In this document: positions 46,340 through 56,820 of the stretch, one piece after another | Position numbering within the stretch: position 1 is the first letter of the stretch | Layout of the letters: each line of letters begins with the position of its first letter | Assembly (NCBI GenBank): GCA_019614645.1 | Contig: JABWDB010000004.1 | Coordinates: 17,918,001 to 17,982,000 of the forward strand | Source: Stratiolaelaps scimitus | Lineage: Eukaryota; Arthropoda; Arachnida; Mesostigmata; Laelapidae | DNA: 64,000 nucleotides | Reading direction: 5' to 3' | Translations under genes and position numbers: made by a program | Notes under the pieces: model-generated | The model's database searches: none | Told to the model about the DNA's origin: nothing | Seen by the model: the letters and a program-made list of their open reading frames with translations, nothing else

Positions 46340-49245
46340 ATGTTCTAACAACAAGGACCAACTGACTAAGGCAATAGATACGACGTATTGGATTTCCTGT
46401 TCAATAGTTCGACCATTTGCTTTTAATCATTTCGCCATCTGAATTTCTCGGATATATATATATATATATGTATGTATTACCCGGTTTGTTCCTGTAATTC
46501 TAAGCAGATTGACATTGGGAAAACTACAGCTCGGCTCCAGAAAAATATGCCTTGCCGGATAAGCAGGTCGCTGTCACATACTCAAAAAAAGGCGGAATAT
46601 TAGATGACTCTCTCCTGTATACGTGGAACGGGTAACTATATACATACATATACATCATACAGACGTGATCTTTTAATTACTTGCAGAGTTATGCAGATAC
46701 ATATATCATGATACAGACTGAAGGCGAAGTTAAAGAAACCGCGCCTTCGCAGTCCCTATCGTCGAATGAGTATCGAATTCATTTCTCGCAATCGTTTTCT
46801 ATTTAGTAATAGAATAACAGCAAATAAATTATGCAGATTTTTTGTTCGACGTTCGTTCATGGGCTACATGCGGGTCCCGCACCGATCCGAGCCTCCACTG
46901 GACTATTTAAGTCACAAGCACTTAGAGTACGCCATTGTCGTAGTCGCGCGTCGTACTCCAACAGATTGTTCCGCTTATATCCATCGCTCGTCTGCGAGCG
47001 TCTGCGTTGGGGGGCGCTCACGGGTCTCGCAAGTAGCGAATGGGAAAAGAAGCCCTCTATTCAAAAAGTCATCCACTCACGTTACGATGCTAGCGGTCCT
47101 CACTTGATGAGCCCTTACTCTTTATGCTCATGTTTATGCTCATAGCCTCGGAGAAAAATGTCCGAGAAACTACTGGACGTGGCCAGACGCCAAGGTTATT
47201 ATTTGAAGCTTAATTTGTGCATTGCACCACACTGTGCATACACTTAGGTTCCCGCAACTGCGGGCCGATGCAAATGACGAAGGCCCCTAGCCACCCAGCA
47301 GTCAAGCACTGTTTCCAGTGGAAGCCGTGGTCGGAAGCCTCTGGACTGAGTGTTTCAATGTAGCCGTTCGCCGACGGCTGGACCGCGTGGGTGCGCACAC
47401 AACTCTCCAATTAGTGAACTCATTGCTCTGACAATGAGTTGTTTGTTCTTTGCCACTCTTGTATCACAATTTGCAAGCTAGTGGCCGGCATTTGACTTCG
47501 TTCCGATGTCGCCGCCACCGTTCGCTTTCAACGCTTCCAATGCGCAAGGCGTCCCAATACTATTCCTTGGATTGCAGCCGTGTATTTGTTTTGTGCGCAG
47601 AGAGGAATACGGCAACCGAATGGAACTCGGGCACTGCAAGCAGATGCCGCATCTTAATCTCCCGTCTGCTGTAACCGACTCATTGAGAGTTCCACTGCTA
47701 TTTATAGATTGGGAGGGACGATCGCGCTGCGACGTTACTTTGCAGCCTGAGTTAGTTCACAACTGACGTAAAACGTATCTTTCTAACGGGGCAGCTTTTG
47801 CAAGCGAGGAATATCATGTAGCTCTTCGCAGACACCGTCTGTCGGATTCCGACGTTCGTCGGTTTTCTTTTAAGCAAGTAACCCGCACTCGGACGTCGCT
47901 AGTCGGCTCTTGACACGAAGTTGAACTTAGCATGGCTGGTTTATTTCGCTATCGACTGGATGACAACAACAAGATGCTTCATGCCACTGAGGACGCGAAC
48001 CGCAGTCAAACTAACTAGTTAAAACATTTGGCCAGATAGCGAACGAGCAAGTGTCATGAATTTGACATCTCGTAACAGTCCCGACGAGCGAGTCTAGCAG
48101 ACCATTTTAACTCAGACTGCAACATGTATCACAGGATGGCATGCGTTGAATCTAATGACAAGATCATTTGTGTAGCAGTCAGCGCCTTCGATGGGTGCAC
48201 GCTCTGTTCATCTCTCGCTAACTACCAGCTGAGCAAGAGCACCAGCGGCGTGGGTATGTGCATTACGATCTGTCGCATTAAGGAGCGATATGTATCCTTA
48301 TTAGTTGCCCATAATACCATATATGCATTTCGATAGCTCGATTACTAAGCACACGCTTGGTAGTTCCCAGGAGATCATCACGAGCTGCGGATCGATGTCG
48401 AGCACGTCAAGGCATGACATTTTCCGCTAACGTCGTACCTCATCGTTAGCGTAAGAAACCGGTCTCCAAGTGAGCCGCCTCGATCGTTTTGCATCCGCAT
48501 CTTACAAGTTTTTCCCAAGATGTGTGAGTATTTCGGGAGCACTTTCCTTTATATATATTGACGAGGCAAGCCGGAACCCGTTCACCTTCAACTTCAATCG
48601 CAACGAGTGGGGTAACTGCAGTAACGACACACATCAGCATCCTAGTGGATTGTGTGAGGGTCTTGGGCTCCCCCCAGCTTCTGTGATGAATGCATTTGCT
48701 GTTTGTTCGTGCTGCACTCTCGATTCTCTCCGTCTCGCTGTCGTCGTTTCCAACAACTCGTAGCTGGCTTCTAGCTCCGGGCGCGCACCTAGCCGGCGTT
48801 CGTTCATCACAGAAGCCTCCTTTGAGGAGGCCCCAACTCAAAAGGGCTTCGCCGTTCCATTTTGCTTCCCACCTTCGGTGGTAAGGTCTGCCTTAGGCTG
48901 GGTTCGCTGTTCGAGCTACGGCAGACAACCGACCAACCACCCGACCGGCTGGGCGACTGGCTAGGGAATACACCTGCCTTACCGAGAGGTCGGTAGTGGG
49001 AGAGAAAGAGAGAGAGACATAGAGAACGAGGAACTTTACCGGCACTACGCCGGCCACTTCCTTTTGAAGTCTCTGGACCGTCTCCTATCTTCTTCCATCC
49101 AGACTAGCAGCATATTTACATTTCCACTGAAGGCGTCCGGGTTTTTCGCCCTTCCTCCTCCGGTCGCTGCCGGTCAAAATTCGTAGCTACTGGAAACTAA
49201 GCATACGAACTGCCGCCAGGTCTGCCAGCCTCCACCATACCAGCT
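46340..49245. other. no supported gene
   Basis: A TA run lies at 46451-46470. Repeat-free frames at 46766-47107, 47506-47766 and 48124-48336 (+) show no domain. Small hairpins: CCCGCA/TGCGGG near 47251 and GCCTCC/GGAGGC at 48815-48831. Confidence 0.45.
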
Positions 49246-49368
49246 TTATCGGAAAGGAGCTTGCTTGGCCGATGCTCTCGGGTTCGTCATTCCTATATCC
49301 AAATACAACTTCACCACATACGGAGAGTCATTTATTTGGTGGGCAAGAATTCGATTGAGATACTCGGC
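49246..49368 (-). CDS. possible terminal exon, unrecognised
   Basis: On the complement, a plausible acceptor (TGTGTTGCTCGCAG) precedes 40 codons and a TAA stop. The peptide includes AEYLNRILAHQINDSPYVVK and then LYLDIGMTNPRASAKQ and is free of repeats. No family recognised, and no upstream exon was identified. An overlapping frame exists on the other strand, so chance cannot be excluded. Confidence 0.15.
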   Translation of the reverse strand, partial: AEYLNRILAHQINDSPYVVKLYLDIGMTNPRASAKQAPFR

Positions 49369-50400
49369 CTGCGAGCAACACAGGCATCGAGGATCACATT
49401 GGTTTTAATCAAGCGTGACATTCACCGGTCAGCGTACCGTACACGACGTAATTCCGCCGTACAATTGAGAATCTTCACAATTCTGTCGGTGTACGCCTCT
49501 CGTGTGTGCTCGTTCCATTATTTTTCAATACATTGATTCGCGCATCCGTTGCGTTTTGCCCAAGCTTTATGTTTCTCAATAAAGAGGTACCGTCCTTTGG
49601 TAATCTGTCCCTGCTCGATTGTCTAGTCAGCAACCACTGTTAGTGTGTGTGTGCTGCTGTCAAGGCAGCACAGTGCGTCTTCTACATATAACAGGAAGGA
49701 CGAACAGAAGGTTGAGCAGCAGGTTGAGCTGCTCGTTGAGCAACACGGAGTGGCACAGGCGAGGCGAGCCCCCAAAATCAACAACATCATCCTCATCATT
49801 TGGGAGAGGTGGCAGCATATCAGAACGCATGTTCCGGCTAGCTGGTCGCATATTTATGAAGATGCATATACTGCTAGTGGATATATGTATGTGTATACAA
49901 CGTGTCTGTGTGCCCGAGTGTGTGCACAGCAAGAAAGACAAACATGAAGAGCGAGAGACAGAGAGAGAATGAGTGAGAGAGTTTGGAGCAGCCACGATGA
50001 GGACCCAGCGAGCCTGATGGGCCAAGGTTGAATGTACCGGGGGCTGTTCGTGTGCTCTGGCGATGGGAGGGAAACCTGTGACAGTGTGGTTGTAGTGCTG
50101 CTCCTATGCAGTAGTAAAAGCAGTGGATCCCTTTCGTATGATTGGTGTTAATTTCTGGCTCTCGTTATTTCGTGAATGCGGAGAGACGTCAGCAGGCGTG
50201 GCACGTTTGTTCACATTTGAGAATCTCATGTGAATATGACGCCCCAAGAGTCGACAGCCGCCGTTTGCGACTGTGTAAATGGATAGTGCGAGAGAGTTTC
50301 GAGTGACGTGAATGGTGCGGTTCAGGTAGCCGCTACCTAACCTTACGTGGCCTGTTACCTAATCGGGCGTCGTCTTAAGCTCGATATTTCCCGCCCAGTC
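49369..50400. other. no gene seen
   Basis: Mixed sequence with a GA-rich patch at about 49951-49981. Nothing further supported. Confidence 0.55.
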
Positions 50401-50465
50401 TAGCTCAATAGGTCAACCGTGCGCCGGAAAGGGGTCGCAAACCGCTCGAACCCATCGGACATGCA
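50401..50465 (+). mobile_element. tRNA-like module (A box plus B box)
   Basis: TAGCTCAATAGGT (50401-50413) is a good A box. CGCTCGAACCC (50443-50453) is a near-consensus B box about 42 bases downstream. The stems do not close into a cloverleaf, so this is a tRNA-derived SINE head or tRNA pseudogene rather than a working tRNA. Its sequence differs from the Ser-like copies at 42.9 and 63.3 kb. Confidence 0.45.
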
Positions 50466-50945
50466 TCATGTGTAGCCTATCGACGCCTGATGATCGGCCT
50501 CCATCGAATGATGGCAATTGCTTGTGGGCCACACGAATGTGGCAACAAAAGTACCTCTCAAGATATCGTACGGCTCCTCTTGTAGATCGCTTAAGGAACC
50601 ACTACGCCACAATTGATTCCGCACGCAAACTTGTGCCGAGTGGCACCTTCTCCCTGTTGTACTGCCGTTTCATAACCCTGTGTTGTTGTTCTTGTTTTTA
50701 CTTCTTTGTGGGTACGTTGTTGCTGGCGTTATCTTAGCGGTACATACCTGTAGTGTAAGGTTGAGTAGTCCACTATCAATTAGTTGGTCCAGTCTAACTG
50801 ACTCCTTCGATTGATATCTTCTCGTCCTTTTCCGTGCACACAGAAATTCGTTGAAAGCGGTATCCGTAGCACTACAACAGTGTCTTCTTTTTCTCTGTTC
50901 TTTACAATAGGGTACAATAGATGAGTAGCAGAGACAGCAGTAAAA

Positions 50946-51009
50946 AATATATATATATATGTATATATATATAAATATATATATTTATATATATATATAT
51001 TTATATCTA
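50946..51009. repeat. interrupted (TA)n array, about 64 bp
   Basis: Longest AT-only array of the window, with G and A interruptions that make it partly self-complementary. Confidence 0.95.
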
Positions 51010-51349
51010 TGTCTGTTAATATATCCTGGCACTGGCTAGGTCTAGCGGAAACCGCGACGCACACGAACCTAGCTGCACACCACCGTCAGGTCAGCCGCAC
51101 GAAGAAGAATGCTCACACACAGACAGACGAAACGAATACAGGCCTGCTTTGCGCTGATCTTAGATTGTAACAATGTGCAATGCTCCTTGTTCCCGGAACT
51201 GTGGCGCCTACTACTCGCAGTCAGGGGCCGAGCTACTCGTCGTCGACGTACAGCGTACGCGGTCGGCAAGTTGCTCTCCGCGGGACAACTCCTGTGTGTC
51301 CTGGTGCGCACTCCTGTGAGTTCTCCTGGACAGGCGGGAAAGGGCGGGC

Positions 51350-51400
51350 GAGCGCACCGATGCCCTCTCCGGTTCCCCGGGGGAAGGCATCGGTGCGCTC
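51350..51400. repeat. 51-nt GC-rich near-perfect hairpin
   Basis: GAGCGCACCGATGCC (51350-51364) and GGCATCGGTGCGCTC (51386-51400) are perfect 15-bp complements. Inside, bases 51366-51372 pair with 51377-51383 (two as G-U in RNA) around a 4-nt loop (ttcc). The only defect is a 1-nt/2-nt internal loop. The 15-bp stem alone has an expectation well below 0.01 in a window of this size with short loops. It could be a miRNA-type precursor, a cruciform site or a fold-back repeat. Confidence 0.9.
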
Positions 51401-51656
51401 AGGCTGCCGAAAGGCATGGACCGCGTACGGAGCCCACCTCGCGGAAGGTCGACCGTGGATAGGAACGATCCCAATAGCCACAAAACGAAATAAGCTCACA
51501 CTGGTGGATAGGTAGCTGGAAATAAATAAATAGAGCATTATTCCGTTGCTCCCATTGCTGATGTCATCATCCGAGAAGTACAGAATCGGCCGAAACGACC
51601 CTCCTGTGCTAAAGCAGATGGCAATTTACAAATGCGCCACTCTCATCCATGCTATA
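51401..51656. other. spacer between two strong inverted repeats
   Basis: No gene or repeat seen in this 256-base stretch. Confidence 0.6.
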
Positions 51657-51759
51657 AGTATATGCTGAAAGCATCTGTTTTGAAGACAACACCTTGTCAA
51701 AGAGCGGTTACATCCCATATATATATATGTATATATAACAGATGCTTTCAGCATATACT
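51657..51759. repeat. perfect 23-bp inverted repeat with 57-nt spacer
   Basis: The arm at 51657-51679 (starting AGTATATGCTGAAAGC) is the exact reverse complement of 51737-51759, with a 57-nt spacer that ends in TA repeats. A 23-bp perfect match cannot be chance. The match stops sharply at both ends. It may be the terminal repeats of a very small MITE-like element, a hairpin RNA gene or a recent fold-back duplication. A further TA run (about 51757-51781) abuts the right arm. Confidence 0.92.
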
Positions 51760-52191
51760 ATATATATATATATATATATATCTGTGTGTATCTTGTGTGT
51801 TGCCTCCTTGTAGTCAACAGTAGAGGTTAAAAATTAAAAAGAAGCGATATGTTGTGTACGTTCGAGGTGAGCACTGTTAACGTAGAAGAACGAAACAGGA
51901 AACCAAGCAAACCAAAAGAATAACGTCTCTTCTGCTGGTCCTCCTCACGGTGGGTGACAACAATAGTTTCATCACCGGCTCATGTAATCTTTTGCGAGGG
52001 TCAACATTGGGAAACCTTGTCAGAGTGTAACGAGTTGCGAGGAGCTTGTAATTGTTTCACGAGGCGGGACTAGCGCGCGTTAATTAATTGCTAGCGTACG
52101 CCATGAGCAAAATGTGCGTATAACCGTATTTTCTCCTGATTACGCAGTCGATGGCAAATGATGGAACGGGTACACAGGTTTGGTTCATGTT
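51760..52191. other. no gene seen
   Basis: TA run at the start, then AT-rich sequence with no supported feature. Confidence 0.6.
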
Positions 52192-52556
52192 TTAGCTTAT
52201 CTGAATCTCGATATTATACTTGACGGCATCTGACGACAGTGCTTGGGCTACTACCTGGGCCCGGCAATCTACCTGCGGTGGAAACGTCCAAAGTTTAGAA
52301 ATCCTTGCATCATGTGCATCCGCCTCAAGTTGCCTTTGCCTCACAATTTGATAATGCGAGAAATGTTGCGCATCGAAACAAGAAGAAATTGACCTCTTTG
52401 CCATCCAGTTGTCGAAAATTCGGTCTCCTTAGTTACAAGCCGTTCTTGGACGAGTCTACTTCGCTGCTCCACTGGATCTTCTTCCTCGTTCATCTGCCTA
52501 TCGTTTTGAATTGACCGTTCATCCGTCAGCTCCGAACGATGTTGACTGACCCGGAT
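52192..52556 (-). pseudogene. possible frameshifted coding remnant
   Basis: Two overlapping minus-strand frames together cover 365 bases without repeats. The upstream frame is open from 52556 to a stop at 52341 and contains ATG at 52493 (MNEEEDPVEQRSRLVQERLV). The downstream frame starts in the overlap (ATG at 52404) and continues with RQRQLEADAHDARISKL to a stop at 52192. Both are charged and helix-prone, and a single frameshift in the overlap would join them. It may be a decayed gene or element fragment, or two chance frames. No family recognised. Confidence 0.18.
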
Positions 52557-55500
52557 TCATGGCTATTACTCTCTCTCTCTCGCTCTCTGTTGACGCGACC
52601 GGCTAGTGGGGACCACACTTGTCTTAGTCCTTAGCACGTCATGGTCGCTGCTTGGTCGGTCTGTCTCTTGACGCTTTTCGGCCTGCTAGTCTTGCTTCCG
52701 GGAACCCAAGTCATTTATTGGTAACCCAGCATTGTCAGGTCTATTCTGATGTTAACCGCAATATCACCAAGCATTGTATACGTGGAAGAGTTATCAGCAA
52801 GCTTATGGCCAATCAGCTGACTCTCTTGGGCAACCCGATGGCTCTCTCTGAAAAAATTGATTGTACTCATTCTATGTCAACAATTACTTTATATTAGGTA
52901 TAAATTAGTTGAGCTTTTAGTTTAGACAGGTTCGCACTGCCTTCTCATTGTTCGAAATTGCTCGCTTACGCAAACATGCGGAACGATATCTCGGGAAATG
53001 ATCCTGGCTCGCGTCCGAACCATCAAAAGCTGAGACAATTCTCGAGAAAATGCATTCGCCTAAGTGCGTATGTATGGACGACTTGTCTCCGGGAACTGCT
53101 TGCCTGCATGCAGGGTACGAACGACGCTGGTGTTCCACCAATCCAACACTCCAGCGCTGTCGAACCCCTTGGAAATGCAGGTGCCAAATGCTCCGAGCCG
53201 AACGCATTCAGGAGTCGTTCGAAAGCTGCTGAGGAAAGAGACAGCCAACTCAATCGCGTCGTGCAAACGAGCCACTGGCAGCGCTTCCTGCCGCTGCCCA
53301 CTGCGGAAAGATCTTTTCCACGCCTCGCTAACCGCCCGGCACTGCCAAGCCGGCAGGCTAGGCTCCCGCACAACGCCGTCCGTTAGGTCGTAGCAGTCCA
53401 CATATTCGAGGGGTCCGTCCGCATCACAAATCACCCAACCTACCGCTAGTCTCTCTCTCTCTCGTCTCTCCTCTCTGCGTAGGAAACTCTTCCCATTTTC
53501 TCACTCTTGCACTCGCTGTCCTCCCCAATGCTGCCCCAGTGTATATGGATGGCCTCAACGTCAATAGGCCGATGCTGCAGACATCGCCACCGGTGGCCTC
53601 CAACGCTACATTCGAGTAGATAGCCAAGGGCAGAACAGCAACTATAGCCTGGCAACAGCAGCATCGTGGCTGGAACCCAGTCACTCGTCCAGCCTCGACG
53701 GTTCCTTCCCAGTCGCTCGCCGATGAAACGGCCCATTCCGAACATGACACAGACATATCATGTTCGCCTCTCTGTCTGATGGAAGGAATATCCCCTTGCC
53801 TCTCTCTCTCTCCGTTCCTCCTTCTTAGCATCATTGATGCAAGGTAATTCATAACCCTCGTCGTAGTCCATTCCGAAAACAGCTATTTCCAAGATATGTG
53901 CTCGTAAAAATGGCTGCAACAGCAACGGCACTGGTAGCAGCCGCATCAGCAAACCGCCGCCATACACACAACCACACCACCCACAGAAATACAAAACGAG
54001 AGCCAGCAAGCCTGCCAGCCATTGCTTTGAGCCTCCAACGAGTAGTCGCAGCGGATAGTCCATAAACCTATTTGCTGTTCACCCTGCTGCACTGGTCCCA
54101 CGTCCATTTCCTCTAACCTGGCTGTTCCTGCCTCTCGAAACCACGACACAGACTGCTGCAAGGAAGTGCACCGCATCCGCGCATTGCCTTCTCCCTGCGA
54201 TTTCTCGCTGTCTTCACACATATTTCTAGTTTTGCAGCAGCTATTTTACGCCTCTCTTTCTCTCTCTCTCTCTCTCATTCAATCTCAGCCAAACGTACAT
54301 CATGTAACCCTTTGTATCGGCGGAAGAGGCGAAGCCATTTCGTTAGTATGGATCAAGTACTCATTCAGTTGATCATTTCAAAGCAGTTTACAGGTTGGAG
54401 ATGTGCAAGTCGGAAGTGGGTTCGTGTTAGTTTAGAGGCCGAGTCACGGGAACAGTCGATGGCCAAGGAGTCATTTCGCGGCGCTGTAGTAGGTGCGAAG
54501 TAATATAGGAATCATCGAGGCGGCATCGACGGCCGAGTAGTTTTCCTTTTCTGTTGGGCAAGCAGGCGAATAAAGGCCCTGTATTGCGTCCGCCGTTTTG
54601 GATTTCGTTATTGGTCTAGCAAAGGAATGGCGCCTCAGTATAACACAAGCCGCCGTCCTTCATATACGTCAGACGTGTTCGTTTATACGCCGAGCTTGCT
54701 TGAGAGAAACGAAAATACTGCAAGATGCCATACACCTAGATATGTGCACTGTCTGCCTGGTAGTAATAGGTGTACGTGTGAATAAAACAAAAGTTCGAAA
54801 TTCAGCCATAGCGCCGATTCCTTCGCGCCTACTCCAAGGGTTCGTACGGTCCGACAGGGGCGAGATGTGTTCGCCAATATCCGCCACTTCGAACAAGCTG
54901 TGTTGGCCTCGTCCTCTGCGTCCATACGATACGACGGTCGAAAATGACGATTTGAGAAACGTATTGTAGTTCGATATTAAGCGGCGGAACTCAACGTGAC
55001 GGGTGATACGCTTGCTTGAACCTTCTTGTCATTAGCGCAGGTCGAAGGTGAGCGACGTAGGAGCCAAGTGCTGCTACCTTGATGACACGATTCACTGAAA
55101 TCATCGATTTCGTTCACCAGCTACGAGGCTCCCACGTCCGCCTGCGTTCGGTTTCTAGCAGCAATGTTGTCTTCACTGCTTTGGCCCCCGCACCGATGCC
55201 CCATCGTCGAAAGCTTCTTGGACGAGCTTCTACAAAATTGAGCGAGGAAAATAGTAGTCTTGCGTCAAGCTTACCAAGGGTATTTTGTCGCGAGTTTTGC
55301 TCTAGAGTAGGGAAACGGTCGTGCAAATATTGTTTTCGTCGACCTATACGGTCTGCGCCATAGCTGAATCCCGGTAAACGACTGACAACTAGACCCGGGC
55401 CCGACTCCACGTAACTCGTCTAAATATAGCCTGTGGAACCCGGCTCCAGATTAGGATAACAGCGTTATGCCCTGGCCCCACTAGAGAACCTTCGAGATGC

Positions 55501-56379
55501 CTATAACAAACTAATTTATTCACTTAACCAGTCGGGTTTTGCCGTTGAAGGCCGAGAAACAGTACTCGGGGTAAGCGAGCCAGCGGCAAAATCATGTCGT
55601 CGAGTTTCGAGACAACCAGAACCTGTGTTGACCTTTAAGGCTCGGCGCCACTGAACTTATTCGAAAGTTCACGACGAGTAGCTTGTCGACACACGTTAGA
55701 GAAAGCCTCGAGGCGAGACGCTAGCCAAGAGTCTGCCGAACGACCCCCTGTTGGCTACGTTTGCGGAAGCTAGTAACAGGTGTGTTTAAGAAGTAAAACA
55801 GAGCAGAGATTCAACAGAGCCCTTTCGAAAGCGTTGCCAGCCTTTCGTTCCAGATTGTGAAACAAGATTTGAAGCACACGTGTCGACTGCTCAAGCTGAG
55901 TGATCCGTCCTGCTGAATTGAGCGGGACGATTGTATCCTATTCCGCTTACATTGTACGACGTGTAGGTACATTGGAACGCCAACGAACGCTTGAAGCCTC
56001 TGAACCAACGGCATGAACAAGGGTGACCTCTAGCACAGAGTGGCGACAAACAACAGGCCGTGCCGTCCATGGCTCAGACTCGAAATAGAACGAAAAATGC
56101 TGCTTGTATTGCTAAGTGTTAGAAGTTGATCGAGGATATATTATTTATCTATCGTCAATATGATCACTAACATTTCGGTTTTGTATCGCTATCATAACAT
56201 CGACAGCCAACAACATGCCGCGATGATCTTTTTGATTTTCTAATTCCTGTATATTGCCTGCCACGGTTGACGTAAGCACCGACCAGTGAAGTGAAAATGA
56301 GGCAAACCAAAGCTCATACATACATAGAGCGGAGCTGGCGTCAACCTGGTCGGGCTGGTTCAGCTGGATGCGACACCGC
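52557..56379. other. no supported gene
   Basis: Overlapping frames on both strands at 52.9-53.4 kb and on the complement at 53.4-54.2 kb have no domains. One at 53758-54063 (-) includes a hydrophobic WLAGLLALVLYF segment but no other support. CT run at 54252-54277. From 55.4 kb onward nothing is seen. Confidence 0.45.
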
Positions 56380-56820
56380 CTAGTAAAAATTGTAGGCCTT
56401 TGTCGAACTCCTGCCTAGGCCATCCCTCAGAAAGCGGGGCGTTCCCACTTCTAGCTGGGCCACGTCTCCTCTATAGCTGTCGCGATACCACCCACTAAGC
56501 ATGCATGGCTCATAGCTTCCTTCTGAGTCAGGAGGACTGCCTGACGCTCTGACTTCTAATTGCTGCATTCCTCTCCTCTGTCTCCCCAGGCCCCCAGAGA
56601 GCAGCCGGCTCGCCAGCAACTCCCCTCGATTCACTCCCTGTGCATGGTCGGCATCGAGTACAGGGAGGTTAGGTACAGCCTAACCTAGGAGGTGCAGCCA
56701 TCTCAAAGGCCACATGCCATACTCGCTAGAGGCCGTTTGCTTGACTCGCAGATATTCAGGTCGGCTTTGTTGGATAGTTGCTTTCGACCCAGCCAGACCT
56801 CGCAAGGAGAACGCTACCAC
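56380..56820 (-). pseudogene. possible coding remnant interrupted by one in-frame TAG
   Basis: On the complement one frame is open for 46 codons from 56820, meets TAG (56680-56682), and continues in the same frame for 99 codons to TAG at 56380-56382. The upstream part includes AGSKATIQQSRPEYLRVKQT; the downstream part includes GMQQLEVRASGSPPDSEGSY and DVAQLEVGTPRFLRDGLG. The internal stop falls inside a perfect 8-bp hairpin. The peptide is repeat-free but unrecognised. A decayed gene is likelier than programmed readthrough, and chance is also possible. Confidence 0.2.
56666..56686. repeat. perfect 8-bp hairpin over the internal stop
   Basis: AGGTTAGG and CCTAACCT pair around a 5-nt loop (tacag). 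The arms contain TTAGG, but only once, so this is not a telomeric array. Confidence 0.8.

Noticed and set aside
49951..49981. GA-rich patch as a GAGA-factor promoter element
   Set aside because: GA repeats are too common throughout the window to imply regulation at any one site.
55046..55062. GTGAGC donor preceded by a nearby CAG acceptor
   Set aside because: Would define a 7-base exon with no other support.
56666..56686. TTAGG motif, the arthropod telomere unit
   Set aside because: Occurs once on each arm of a hairpin; there is no tandem array.
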